64,000 bases of DNA from Ichthyophis bannanicus. Lineage: Eukaryota; Chordata; Amphibia; Gymnophiona; Ichthyophiidae. This document shows, in pieces, positions 1-9,920 of this stretch (position 1 is the first letter of the stretch; each line of letters starts with the position of its first letter). The notes under the pieces were generated by a model. The model had not been told where the DNA came from. It saw only the letters and a list, made by a program, of their open reading frames with translations, and did not search any database. The translations under genes were made by a program, and so were the position numbers. Location: contig CM066033.1 of assembly GCA_033557465.1 (NCBI GenBank), forward strand, positions 710,011,637 through 710,075,636, read 5' to 3'.

Positions 1-476
1 AAGGGTCAGGACCCAAACAGGATAGACACCAGGCACTGGAGTCTAAAAAGAAAACTAAGTTTCCGCAGTGAAGGCACTTCTTAGGGAAAGAGGGCTCCAT
101 GTTGGAAAGGCCTGTTAGGCCTCGATTAGATAAAAGAAAAAACCGAGGAGAAGTTAATTCTCTAAGTTTGAAAAGAAAAGAATAAAGCACCGGCGGTGCC
201 GGTATCGGCGGGAAAGACAGCCGCGACCACAAGAAAACAAGAAAAAAGGGATTTTAAAGAAAAAAGTTTCTGCGGTGACAAGAGGTACGTCCTGTTGGCT
301 CCACGGAAAAACGAAAACTGGGGAGAGACAGTGGGAAAGGCGGGAAGTCACCGCGCAGGCGCGAGGGATGCTCCCAAAAGCTTTCTGTTTGGATGCTGGG
401 GAGCATTTCCGTGCGGGCTCCGTCGGCGCCGACGTACCCCATATGTGAAGACTCATTCCTGCTTGTTCCTGGAGAT
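1..476 (-). mobile_element. DIRS family B element, 5'-terminal part (copy B0, partial)
   Basis: This stretch matches the right-hand (5') ends of the family B elements that finish near 47371 and 53846. Shared landmarks, in order, are the CCACAAGAAAACAAG block, TCTGCGGTGACAAG, the CTCCACGGAAAA block, GGATGCTCCC, and the terminal ACCCCATATGTGAAGACT followed by TGCTTGTTCCTGGAGAT. The body of the element would lie to the left, outside the window, read on the minus strand. No coding sequence of it is present here; open frames in this stretch are chance frames through terminal repeat and leader. Confidence 0.75.
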
Positions 477-494
477 CTGCTTGTTCCTGGAGAT
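460..494 (+). repeat. Tandem duplication of the DIRS family B terminal motif
   Basis: The terminal motif TGCTTGTTCCTGGAGAT occurs twice back to back. The first copy is the outer end of B0 and the second sits at the left edge of copy B1. B1 lacks a recognisable left terminal repeat, so this junction may record recombination between two family B ends. Confidence 0.7.
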
Positions 495-544
495 AAACTA
501 AAACAAGGTGGGGAGGCAACTCCCAGGGGAAGAGGAAAGATTGT

Positions 545-660
545 ATGGACCGATTCCTGTTTTCCTGGAGAGCAGCTGTTACAGGTGAGTAACTACACTT
601 TCTCCAGGAACAAGCAGGAAGTCAGTCCTCACATATGTAACTCCCTAGCTCCAGGTTGCC
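545..660 (-). repeat. Internal complementary region of DIRS B1
   Basis: Here the reverse complement of the left element end (TTACAGGTGAGTAACT) runs straight into the reverse complement of the right end (CTCCAGGAACAAGCAGG, then CCTCACATATG). In DIRS elements this segment is thought to template the joining of the two ends during circle formation. The same junction is seen at about 48530-48600 and 59950-60020. Confidence 0.65.
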
Positions 661-1672
661 GAGGACAACGACAGCACCGATGGCGACCAATCAGGTAGCC
701 ATGAGTTGCAGAAGGTGAGTCCCTACTCAGAGACTCTGCAAACTCTACTATCCAGTGACACTATCACTCCGGTAGCCTGAACACAGAAGGGTCAGAGGCA
801 GGAGTTGCCTACACCCCGAGAATATTACAGAGTACTGTCTGGCCAAAGGCACTGTCCCTGCGGAACTCGCTCTCCAGGCAGTAGTGGGCTGCAAACGTAT
901 GAATTGAAGACCATGTGGCGGCCTTACAGATTTCAGTCACCGGCACTGAGTGGAGGTTGGTCACTGACATGGCCATCACCCTCACGCGATGCGCTGTGAC
1001 CTGGTGTTCGAGGGAGAGGCCAGCTCGCTCAAAGGCAAGGGCAATACAGTCCGCCATCCAAGTGGACAGAGTTTGCTTAATCATAGGTAGCCCCAGTCTG
1101 CTGGGGCCATAAGATACGAAAAGTTGAGGAGCTTTTTGAAGGGCTGAGTCCACTGTAAGTAGAAGGACAGGGCCCATTTGCAATCTAGTGTATGAAGTAC
1201 TGATTCCTCCCTTCCGGCATGAGGCCGCAGGAAGAAAGTGGGGAGGACCACCTCTTGGTTGAGGTGGAAAGGAGACACCACCTTTGGAAGGAATTTGGGG
1301 TGTGTGCGGAGCACTACTCTGTTCTTGTAGAATCTTGCATATGGTGGATTTGCTACCAGGGCCTAAAGTTCACTCACTCTTCGAGAAATCAACGCTTCTC
1401 CCCACCGGCCACACTGAAGACAACAGACGCCGAACTCCTGAGCTGTCCCACCATCCGCTACCTAGGAGTCATGCTGGACCAGCACCTCGATATGAAAGCA
1501 CACATAGGCAATACTGTAAAGGTGGTCTACCATAAGATGAGGACAATTCGACATCTCCGACCCTTGCTGCAACCAGAGGACTTCCGAACAGTTTTCCAGG
1601 CACTAGTAACCCCTCACTTTGACTACACCAATGTAATCCTTCAGGGACTCCCCAAGAACACACTTAACCCAC

Positions 1673-1677
1673 TACAG
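1673..1677 (+). repeat. Target-site duplication of the SINE, left copy
   Basis: TACAG stands immediately before the SINE and again at 1973-1977 after its tail. Removing one copy restores the L2 reading frame. Confidence 0.75.
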
Positions 1678-1972
1678 GAGTGGAGGAGTGGCCTAGTGGT
1701 TGGGGCAAGGTACTTCAGGTCGGAAGGTCGGGGGTTCAAATCCCACTAGAGGACAGCAACCTTGGGCCGGAAGGACTGGGGTTTCTAGTCCCACAGGTGC
1801 TCCTTGTGGTGTTGGGCAAGCCACTTAACCCTCCATAGCCCATGTTCCCTGTAAAATAGTTATCTCCAAGTTATAATGCCCTGTTCAATGTAATTTCAGT
1901 TTGTTCAATGTAAACCGCACTGATGCAGAAAAGCGCGGTATATAAGAGAATGTAAATAAATAAATAAATAAA
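1678..1972 (+). mobile_element. tRNA-derived SINE with a MIR-like core and an L2-type tail (copy S1)
   Basis: The head resembles a tRNA gene, with an A-box-like TGGCCTAGTGG at about 1689 and a B-box-like GGTTCAAATCC at about 1733. The middle has TTGGGCAAGCCACTTAACCC, close to the core of MIR/CORE SINEs. The 3' end (CCGCACTGATGCAG, GCGCGGTATATAAG, then AAAT repeats) closely resembles the tail of the surrounding L2 element. The conserved tail suggests the SINE is mobilised by an L2-type LINE. Compare copy S2 at 26908-27205, which carries an internal inversion. Confidence 0.85.
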
Positions 1973-3330
1973 TACAGCTAGCAATGAATGCTGCCGCCCG
2001 TTTCCTACACGGGGCCTCTAGAAGGGAGCACATCACTCCAATCCTAAAGGATCTGCACTGGTTACCAATTTACTGCCGGATCAAATACAAAGTTGCTCTT
2101 TTAACTTTCAAGGCCATTAACAAAAGAACTGTCAGCTCCTTGACAAACCTTATCTTCCCCACACCTGCATCTAGAACAAGAAGATCCTCCGCCACCAACA
2201 CTCTAGTAACCCCCAGTGAAGTAACAAAATACACTAACGCCACAAGAAACAGAGCGTTTAGGTTCTACGCACCTACCTGCTGGAACAAGCTCCCAGTGAC
2301 CATTCGCACGATCACCGACCTTGCCCAATTTAGAAAGGCACTAAAGCACCACCTCTTTCTCCTACACTGCCCAGGCCAACAACACATCCTCACCTGGCCT
2401 TACCTACAGTCAACCCAATAAATAATTCACACCCTTGTATATAGCCCTCTGGACAAGCCATGTTGCTATAGCCACATAGTGACCTCCTTCCCATTGTATA
2501 TAATCCGCATATAGCCTGTATATGCTTTCCCCTGTTATGAATCCAAGTTGTACTACCTGTTCATTGTAAGTGCAAAGTAGGCTCTTCCTACTCTGCACAA
2601 AATGTTATCTGTAAACCACACTGATTTTAAAAAGCACGGTATATAAAAGCATTAAATAAATAAAATAAATAAAAGGACGTGAGGGCCACCAGAAAGGCCA
2701 CTTTCCAAGACAGGTACCAGAGATGGCAAGTGGCCAGGGACTTGAATGGTGGCTGGGTGAGCTGGGAGAGTACCACACTGAGGTCCCATTCTGCTGCTGG
2801 AGGGCAGAGAGGGGGGCTTGGAGAACAGGAGACCACAGAAGAATCTGGAGACCAGGGGCTGGCTGGCTTGAGAGGGGTTTTCCCTCGATAGGGTGGTGGT
2901 GAGTGGCTATGGTGCTCAGGTGTACCCTCACCGAATTAGATTTCAGCCCCGTGTGTGACAGGTGCAGTAGGTACTGAAGTACTAGTTGCACATGGCAGGA
3001 AAAGGGATTCTCCTCCCTTTCCGCACACCAGGCAGAGATCCTTCTCCACTTAAAGGCATAAGCCGATCTGGTGGAGAGTTTTCAGGAGGCCAGAATGATC
3101 TCCTCGACTTCTCCTGGAAGACTGAAACCGGCCAACGCTACCCTTTCAGCAACCACGCTGTTAGAGTTAGTGACACCAAATTGGGGTGCAGGAGAGGGGG
3201 ACAGGAGGTTCAGGGCTTGGCCCAGAGGGACTGGGAGTGCCGACAGGGAAAGCAGCAGAGAGAACCAAGGCTGCCTGAGCCACCTGGAAGCAATCAGAAT
3301 AACTGATGCCCTTTCACTCTAGACCTTGAA

Positions 3331-4935
3331 GAGGGTCCTGGTGACCAGGGGGGTGTTGGTGGGAATGCATAGAGTAGGCCCTCGGACCACGAGATCAGGA
3401 AGGCATCTGCCACTACTTTTTCCGGGTGCGATTGATCGGAACAGAAGCAAGGTAGCTCCATGTTGTCTGGAGAGGTGAATAGGTCCATCACGGGCCGCCC
3501 CAGAGGTGGAAGAGCTGCTTCGTTACACCACTCGTGTGGGAAAAGGACTCTGCTCAGCCTGTCCGCTAGGCAATACTGGCCCAGGAAGTACAACACTCGA
3601 AGAAGCATGCTGTTGCATGCTACGAAGGAGAGGATGGTCATCGCCTCCTGGCAGAGGGAGTACAAACCCATGCCCCCCTGATTGTTGATACAAAACATGG
3701 CAACCTGGTTGTCCGCCTGGATCTGCACAAGTTGGTGTTGCAAGTGGTGGCGGAACGCTCATAGGACCAAGAAGATTGTCCTGAGCTCCAGGAGATTGAT
3801 CTGCAAAAATGACTCCAACTGAGACCAGCTGCCCTATGCGCGGCGATCTCCACAATGTGCCCCCCCCCCCCCAACCAAGAAGGGAGGCGTCTGTGGTCAG
3901 GGTTCTCTGCAGCACGGGTGCCTGAAAAGGGCATTCTTGCCTGGAGGTGGCGTAAGTTTTGCCATCAGTTGAGGAACTCTGCCAGTTGGTGGGTAACCCT
4001 GACCCTGTCCATTGACCTGAGTCCACTGCGAGCCGAGGCACCACTGGGCTATCTGTATATGTAAGCGGGCTGAGGGTGTGACGTGGATCGTTGAGGACAT
4101 ATGGCCCAGCAGGCGGATGAGACGACAAGCCGGCACTGACCGGCGGCATTGTACCTCGCCTGCCAGTTGCCTGAGGCGTTCTGCCTTTCTCTAGTGAAGA
4201 CAGCCTTGAGCACCTATGAACTCCAGGCTTTGGGCTGGAGAAAGATGGGATTTGGGGTAGTTGATGACTAACCCCGGCTGCTGCAGAAGGAGGGTTGCAC
4301 GCTCTGCGGCCTGACTGACCTCTGAGGCCGTACCATCCCTGATGAGCCAATCGTCTAGGTAGAAAAAGACAAAAGCCCCTTGTAGGCACAGGTGGGCAGC
4401 TACCACCGCCAAGCATTTGGTAAAGACCCTTGGAGAGGAGGCCAGGACAAAGAATAGCATCCTGTACTGGTAGTGCCCTCCCCCCCCCCCCCCACCACCA
4501 CCACAAACTATAGGTACTGCATGTTGGAGGGGTGGATCAGGATGGGAGTGAAAGCATCCTTTAGGTCCAAGGAGTATAGCCGATCTCCTTGGTGGATGTA
4601 AGGCAGCAGTGTTCCAAGGGTGAGCATCTTGAACTTCTCCCTCACCAGAAACTTGTATAAGTTTCTCAGGTCTAGTATGGGCCCAAGGCCCCAGTTCTCT
4701 TTGAGACAAGGAAGTATCTGGAGTAGAAGCCTTTTCCCCATAGATTTTTGGGTACAGGCTCTACTGCATTGTCCCTGAGCAGACCTGCGAGCTCAGAGCA
4801 AAAAGGTTTGGTGAAGGAGAGGTCGCACCTGCTCTCCTGGGAAGAACCTGTGTGGTACCTGCTGTAGATGGAGGAGGTATCCCTCCCTTACCACCAGCAG
4901 TATCCACTGGTATGAGGTGACCTTGGCCCACCTGT
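3331..4935 (-). pseudogene. DIRS B1 reverse transcriptase-RNase H, degenerate
   Basis: Minus-strand blocks in order: LRNLYKFLVREKFKMLTLGTLL and YSLDLKDAFTPILIHPS (about 4680-4520), SPRVFTKCLAVVAAH and FVFFYLDDWLIRDG carrying the polymerase DD pair (about 4440-4340), LVINYPKSHLSPAQSLEFIG (about 4270-4210), then RNase H pieces LTTDASLLGWGGG (about 3920) and DNQVAMFCINNQGG (about 3710). A poly-C run near 4478-4493, next to CCA repeats, and another poly-C run near 3858-3871 interrupt the frame. The active-site aspartates survive but the gene is shattered. Confidence 0.8.
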
Positions 4936-6900
4936 GGGCGGAATGCCAGGTGGCTCCCTGTGGGCTGGTGAAGGTCTCCCGGGGAGGGGAGGCCCTGCCC
5001 TGGGAGTCAAAAGCTCCCTCCCTGGTTGGGAGGAAGCTGGGACCTGGGACTTCTGTGCCTTTGGTTTCTGAGCTCCCTGGCCTTGTCTTTTAGGGTGAGA
5101 GAGCCCTGTTGCTAGCCCGAGAAGAGCTTGTAGTGGCAACTACGATGAAAAGGCCCCTTTTTCCTCAGGAACAGGAGTCTTTTCCCCAATGGTTTCTTAC
5201 GGGGAAAGGATGAGGTCTTTTTGGAGAGCCTCTGTGGAGTCACCACGTTGGCCTTGATCTCGGCCGCCTTGTCAGCCATAGGTTTGCCAAACAGGTTCTC
5301 CCCTTTACAGGGGACGTCAAGAAGCTCGTCTTGGACTCATTGTTCAAGGTCGGAAGACTACAGCTGCTGCTACTCGAGCTGCTGATTCGAAGCCGTTATA
5401 GGCCGCCCGGGAAAGGATCTTAGAGCAGTCTTTCATCCTGGAAGTCAGGGATTGGAACCTTTGGAGGGGTTCCCCGGCAAGCCCTGCTGAAAACCCGGAC
5501 AACTCCTGGGTTAGGGCCTTCAGGTACATACCTATCTACAGTTCATAGGCTTGAATCCAGCAACCTAGCATGAAGCCCTGTTAACACTTGCAACCATGGG
5601 CATAGAGAGCTCTAGCGTCCCTTCCTGGAGGGACAGAGGAGTGGATCTTCTGGCTCTTAAGTTTCTGCATGGTCGACTCGACGACCACGGAGTTATGTGA
5701 GAGTTGGGGTTTGTGGAACCTGGGGCCCTTCCGGATGTGGTAAATGGCATTGAGGTGCCGGCTCACCACCGGCACAGATGCCAGCATCTCCCACATTCTG
5801 AATAGCAGCCGCTCGAGGATCGGCTGTACGGGCACTGAGTTTCCTTGGGTGGAAACTCGTACTGGAGAATCTCCAGTTCCTCAGTGTGCAATCTTCCTCT
5901 GCCTCGATTTGCACAGAGAGAGCTCTAGCCATATCCTTGACAAAGTCGTGGAAAGCTACATCTTCCGGAGGAGAATGGCACCAGGGTGCCAGGGGAGATG
6001 GGTTTGAGGGAATATCTTGGTGCCGTTTGGTTTCCAGGGAAGCCTTGTTGTAAGTCTCTCATTCGGAGTCGAGAGTTGACGAGTCTGAGGCCTCCGAAGG
6101 ACCTGGGGTCCAAGTTGCAGAAACTGGCCGGGGAGGATCGGTTGCCCGAGGAACAGGACAGAGACCTCGACCAGCGCCGAGGGCTTACCCAAGGTCATGT
6201 GGTGCTCGGAGCTCAGCTTGACAACCGGGGACTCCACTGCAGTCAGGGGCCCGATTGTTGGGGCAGATGATGCGGACCAAACAGCCATCACTGCCTGCTG
6301 CAGGGCCAGGATAGCAGTGATGTTCTGCTCCAAGGACGCCATTCTGATTTCTAAGCCAGAAGGCTCTGCAGCTTTCAGCACAGGCACTGAGGACCTTGGG
6401 TCCAGCGTCAGCACTCTCGCCAGTGCGTCCCCGACAAAGGCTACAGTCTCGAGGAACCTCGCACCTCCTCCACCGGCCAAAGAATCCTTCTTGAGGACCT
6501 TGGTAGGACGCTTCTCGGAGCCACCCGGGTTTACCAGGTTCCTCTGGTGCAACCTTGACGGACTGCGAGGAGTTTTTCTTCTTTCTCTCGGGGTCCAAAG
6601 TCTTCTCTGAGGAGCCGCCGCAGGACTCTGAGGACGCCTGGGCCTCATGGGAAGTGCTGGGCTTAGAGCTCAGCACCAGGGGAGGCTGGTGCCGTTGGAC
6701 CTGGGGAACAGTATTTACTGCAACTCTGACCTCTTTTTATTGGTCTTAGGCGTCATGGCCTGGCACAAGTCGCAGGAGGTGCTGTCATGGTCCAGGCCCA
6801 AGCAGTCCAGGCAGTAGTCATGGATGGTGGTAACCGACATGGCTTGACTGCAGCAGTCACATATTTTAAACCCACCAGGAGACATGGTGGGGGAACTCCC
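4936..6900 (-). pseudogene. DIRS B1 gag-like gene, degenerate
   Basis: The minus-strand N-terminus near 6885 reads FKICDCC...HDYCLDCLGLDHD, two C-x2-C pairs resembling a zinc ribbon, as in the other family B gag genes. Downstream pieces match family B gag: the HNSVVVESTMQKLK and HSSVPPGRDARAL segment (about 5700-5600), and the MKDCSKILSRAAYNGFESAARVAAA stretch (about 5440-5350). Several frames are needed to follow it, so it is a pseudogene. In DIRS elements this product is presumed to be the structural, nucleic-acid-binding protein. Confidence 0.7.
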
Positions 6901-7266
6901 GGCTGAGGTTGACAACCCCCAGGCAAAAAAGGGCGCGAACGCAGGTCGAGGTGAGCCTTCGATCAAAAAAGACAAAAGGAGCCGAGAACAGAGCCAGAGT
7001 CAGCTCGAGGTAGGAAGAGGAACTGGTACGCAAACCAGGAAACTAATTTTAAGGATAATTAGAAGGATTTTTCCAGGTGAAAAGGATAGATGTCCATTGG
7101 GTTCCACGGCAAAAAGGAGACTGAGCAAGATGGCACCCTTGGGCGGGTAGGGGACCACGCATGTATGGTAGCATGTCCCAAAGGCTTTCTTTGAAAGCTG
7201 GGGAAATGCTCTGCATGGGCTCCGTCGGTGTAGACATCACCCATATGTGAGGGCTGACTTCCTGCA

Positions 7267-7532
7267 GAAACCTTATTACACCAAAACCATTAAAGTTCTG
7301 TAACGCATCATTACAAATTTCTCAGGAAATAACTGAGTAGAGCCCAGAGACTGAGCTGGAGGTTAACTTCTCATAGCTTGTACAAATGCTATAGGAGAGT
7401 ACTCCTGGAAGATTTGGTGAATTTTAATTCTAAACAGAAAGAGTGGTACTGAAAGTTACTGAATGAGAAAGGTGCAATGAGAATAGATCCCAATGGAGGC
7501 CATATCTGTAGTCTAAACATACACTGGACTAA
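7267..7532. other. Unassigned sequence between DIRS B1 and the Tc1 element
   Basis: Moderately AT-rich sequence with no open frame, terminal repeat or motif that I recognise. It separates the right end of DIRS B1 from the TA target of the Tc1 element. Confidence 0.6.
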
Positions 7533-7561
7533 TTACAGTTTCGGTCAACATGATTGGCACC

Positions 7562-7889
7562 CAGGACCAGCCCAAGGGTTTCTGTTGCCCTAGGCAGAAC
7601 CACCCCCCCTCCCCCCAGGCTGCTGCCGATTCCATTGCTGGGGGGGGGGGGGACAGGAACGGGCAGCTGCACTATTTCAGAAGGTAGAAGAGGATCAGAA
7701 GCAGCAGGCCATGTGTGTTGGCCTGCCATGGGGAAGAAAACCGCGACAAAAAGCCACCACATTCTGAAATAGTGCTAGTGCAGACGTCTCCGCAACGGAA
7801 TCGACAGCAGCTTGGGAGGGGGGGTGGTGGGTACAGCCTATCGTGTGTGTTGCTGCTGCCTAGCTCGCCTAGTGGACGGGCCAGCCCTG
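7562..7889. mobile_element. hAT-type MITE, 328 bp, inserted in the Tc1 terminus
   Basis: Ends are CAGGACCAGCCC on the left and the reverse complement of GGGCCAGCCCTG on the right. The 8-bp flanks TTGGCACC (7554-7561) and TTGGCACT (7890-7897) look like a target duplication with one mismatch. Internally it is a foldback: GCACTATTTCAG pairs with CTGAAATAGTGC, and GCTGCTGCCGATTCCATTGC with its near complement on the right. There is no coding capacity. The inner ends, CCCTAGGC and GCCTAGTGG, resemble hAT MITEs known in vertebrates. Confidence 0.7.
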
Positions 7890-8340
7890 TTGGCACTCTT
7901 GCATTTGAGGTATGTTGTCTACAATATCTTGGGAAATAATTGGAAATAATCTAACTGTATGTCATCATAACATTTTAATAATATGTTCAAAGGGATATGT
8001 CTGTGCAACTTAGACACAGTAATTTCTGAGGAAAAAAACAAAATATGACCTGGACAGGAATAATGACACACTTCACTAATATTTGACTGCACATCCCTTG
8101 CAAGTGATGACATTCTCCAAATGTTTCTTGTAGCCATCTGTAAGTTTAGTACATCTGTCTACTGGTAATTTCGCCCACTCTAACTGCAATTTGCTACAGC
8201 TGATGAATATTTCTTTTTACCAATGTCAGATTTCAGCTCTTCACAAAGGTTCTTGATTGGATTGAGATCCGTTAACATGGCTGCCCAGTTTAAAACAGTC
8301 CATTTGCTCCTTTTTAACCATTCCTTTGTACTTTTGGATG

Positions 8341-8356
8341 TATGTTTTGGGTCACT
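8341..8356 (+). repeat. 16-bp target-site duplication around the foldback element
   Basis: TATGTTTTGGGTCACT is present here and again, identically, at 8960-8975. Joining the two flanks restores continuous Tc1 transposase sequence. A duplication this long points to target-primed reverse transcription rather than a cut-and-paste transposase. Confidence 0.85.
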
Positions 8357-8424
8357 GCACACAGTACAAAAACGTAGGCAGGTATAGTTTCTCACCAAAT
8401 ATTTATTGATCTGTAATTATTAAG

Positions 8425-8485
8425 GGAGGCCAGACCCGACACAGGCCGTGTTTCGAACAACTCTTCCTCAGTGGTAGGCTCACCT
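8425..8485 (-). ncRNA. Hammerhead-ribozyme-like motif (left arm)
   Basis: On the minus strand CTGAGGA (8465-8471) is followed after ten bases by GAAAC (8450-8454), then ACAC-GGCC-TGTGT, a four-pair hairpin with a short loop, ending in GTC (8438-8440). This order, CTGANGA, GAAAC, short stem III, GTC, is the minimal hammerhead core found in Penelope-like elements. Stem II is weak and stem I poorly paired by eye, so activity is uncertain. Confidence 0.4.
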
Positions 8486-8797
8486 GATATATATATATAA
8501 ATACATACACACACACACACATTCTGTGTTCAGTTTTTTAGAGGGAGCTTTTTGTTTTTACTTCATTTAACATTTATTATTTATGCATCTATGGCTTTAT
8601 ATGGTTATGGTATATTATTTAATATGTTCTTGTTTATGAATATTACAATTGTCTACTTCCCCTTTTTTATATATATATATATATTTTTTATATATTTATT
8701 TATTATCGCGTTCTTATTGTTTTGGTTGATTTTAAGAGATGTTTTCTCATATTTCTGTTTTATTTTTTTAACTGTTTATGATGTGTTTTTAGTATAA

Positions 8798-8850
8798 GGT
8801 GAGCCTACCCCTGAGGAAGAGTTGTTCACGGCCTGTGTCGGGTCTGGCCT
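8798..8850 (+). ncRNA. Decayed hammerhead-like motif (right arm)
   Basis: The inverted partner keeps CTGAGGA (8811-8817) and CCTGTGTC (8832-8839), but the bases that should carry GAAAC are deleted, so the catalytic core is broken in this arm. Confidence 0.4.
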
Positions 8851-9757
8851 CCCTTAATAATCACGGATCAATAAATTTTTGGTGAGAAACTATACCTGCC
8901 TACGTTTTTGTACTGTGTGCGATTGTCTGCGTGGCAGTGTGCTGTTTTGGCTTGGTGACTATGTTTTGGGTCACTGTCCTGCTGGAGCACCCATGACCTT
9001 CAATTCAGATCTAGCTTTCTGACACTAGGTAGCACATTTCACTCCAGAATACCTTGGTAATCCTCGGACTTCATGATTCCATTAATACGTTCCAGATCTC
9101 ATGTTACTGAGGCAGCAAAACAGCCCTACATTATGGAAATTCCATCATATTTAACTTATAAGAAGGGTGTTTTTTTTCCTTATAAGCTTCATTTATTTGT
9201 CTGTAAATGTATTGCTGGTCTGCACTGCCAAAGAGCTCAAGTTTGGTTTCATCTGTCCACAGAACATTTTCCTAGAAGGACTGTGGTTTCTCAAAGTGGG
9301 TTTGGACGAAGATCAGGTGTGCCTTTTTATATCTGTCTTTGAGCAGTGGGGTCCTCCTTGGCCTTCTCCCATGACATCCTTCTTTGTTTAGTGTGAAGCA
9401 TATGGTGCAGGTTGAAACCACCACTCCAGATCATTCCAGGTCAGCCTTAAGCTCTTTGGATGCTGTACGTGGTGTTTTTCCAACAGTTTACACTAACCTT
9501 CAAAGACTTCTTGGATTAATTTTCCTCTTTCCACCACGTCCTGGGAGGTTCTTGACAGTTTCATGAGCAGAAAACTTCTTCACATTGCGAACTGTAGACA
9601 CAGGAATCCCAAGGTCTTTGGAAATGGCCTTGTACCCCTTTGAAATTTGATATTTGGTAATAATGGCTTTTCTGACAGTCTCAGGCAGCTCTTGTCTTCA
9701 CTATTGTGAAAATGGATCAGGAAGAGAATGTGGCCATTTTAAACATTAGAGAAAGTA

Positions 9758-9920
9758 ATTAGATCTTACCTGCTAATTAGTTTTCCTGAAGGACCGACAG
9801 TCCAGTCCCTTTACTTCTGGGTTACACAACCCTTCTAGCAGCTTGGAGGCTGAGCCCAACCTTTTTGGGATGGGGCGGTATAAATACCCCAGGAACCACC
9901 CACAGCTCCCAGTAATCGAA
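9758..9920 (+). repeat. Left inverted terminal repeat of DIRS A1
   Basis: The outer part (TTAGATCTTACCTGCTAATTAG) is unique to this end and is copied inverted in the internal complementary region. The inner part is shared in inverse orientation with about 16575-16721. It carries a TATAAATA box next to GGGGCGG. Confidence 0.8.

Larger units (their letters stand above)
1393..2420 (+). pseudogene. L2 reverse transcriptase C-terminal region, SINE-interrupted
   Basis: The frame running to 1677 and the frame from 1978 onward are the same gene. Removing the SINE and one target copy restores the reading ...NPLQ-LAMNAAARFLHG..., the usual conserved block of L2 reverse transcriptases before HITPILKDLHWLPI. 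Only the thumb and C-terminal part is present; the polymerase active site and the endonuclease are missing through 5' truncation. A stop follows the last conserved block at about 2420. Not functional. Confidence 0.8.
1385..2674 (+). mobile_element. L2-type LINE 3' part inserted in DIRS B1
   Basis: A 5'-truncated LINE with the C-terminal end of an L2/CR1-type reverse transcriptase: IRYLGVMLDQHL, RHLRPLLQPEDFRTVFQALV, then after the SINE REHITPILKDLHWLPI, NRAFRFYAPTCWNKLPV and LAQFRKALKHHLF. It ends with a tail reading CACGGTATATAAAAGC and AAAT-type repeats. DIRS sequence resumes at about 2675; the two flanks join in frame as VALTSSRRVSEL, which places the insertion inside the recombinase. Confidence 0.85.
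809..3330 (-). pseudogene. DIRS B1 tyrosine recombinase, split by an L2 element
   Basis: On the minus strand the N-terminal core-binding part is at about 3330-2690 (KLSTRSAYAFKW, then NSVRVHLSTIATH). The catalytic part follows on the far side of the L2 insertion: the first arginine context RRVSEL at about 1380, LRTHPKFLPKVVSPFHLNQE near 1290, the H-x-x-R box TAHRVR near 960, and ATWSSIHTFAAHYCL with the candidate nucleophilic tyrosine near 880. In this family the enzyme would integrate the circular cDNA. It is broken by the insertion, by a stop in the RRVSEL-stop-ALVANPPY segment, and by frameshifts. The family call is firm; the element is not functional. Confidence 0.8.
495..7266 (-). mobile_element. 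DIRS-type retrotransposon, family B, copy B1
   Basis: Read on the minus strand, the element carries gag (about 6.9-4.94 kb), reverse transcriptase-RNase H (about 4.93-3.33 kb) and tyrosine recombinase (3.33-0.8 kb). The right terminus (about 7150-7266) has the family B signature, ending in CCCATATGTGAGGGCTGACTTCCTGC. The left side keeps only the internal complementary region (about 545-660), where TGTTACAGGTGAGTAACT joins a TTTCTCCAGGAACAAGCAGG block. The left inverted terminal repeat is missing. An L2 element (1385-2674) splits the recombinase. All three genes are degenerate. Confidence 0.8.
8357..8959. mobile_element. Penelope-like foldback element with inverted arms
   Basis: Left arm 8357-8485 and right arm 8798-8920 are inverted copies (GCACACAGTAC outward; CAGACCCGACACAGGCC against GGCCTGTGTCGGGTCTG). 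The centre is AT-rich with TA and CA repeats and has no convincing gene. A 39-bp extension (8921-8959) follows the right arm. Inverted terminal repeats, a long target duplication and hammerhead-like motifs in the arms are features of Penelope-like retroelements. No reverse transcriptase is present, so this would be a non-autonomous or deleted derivative. The assignment is inferred. Confidence 0.55.
8180..9725 (-). pseudogene. Tc1-type transposase, split by a foldback element
   Basis: From about 9725 down to 8976 the minus strand gives the helix-turn-helix DNA-binding domain and the first half of the catalytic core, including a WTDET-type segment near 9260. After the foldback (8357-8959) the C-terminal half resumes with the DPKHTSKSTKEWLKR segment (second catalytic aspartate) and LNPIKNLCEELK. 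Tc1 enzymes normally have PIENLW there, so the third catalytic acid (E of DDE) appears changed to K. With the frameshifts, the enzyme is dead. Confidence 0.75.

Noticed and set aside
196..501. Overlapping open frames on both strands in the first 700 bases
   Set aside because: They run through DIRS terminal repeat and leader DNA, have no conserved blocks, and the same DNA in other copies is not open.
1684..1750. Possible tRNA gene at the SINE head (also 26915 and 19838)
   Set aside because: The A and B boxes are present but there is no full cloverleaf, and the same segment recurs as the head of a longer repeat with target duplications.
5956..6648. 230-codon minus-strand frame as a separate gene
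   Set aside because: It lies inside the degenerate gag region of DIRS B1 and shows no family block of its own. It is treated as part of that pseudogene.
8552..8797. 81-codon hydrophobic plus-strand frame in the foldback centre
   Set aside because: It is a by-product of AT-rich, TA-repeat DNA; the hydrophobic residues follow from T-rich codons and no domain is recognisable.
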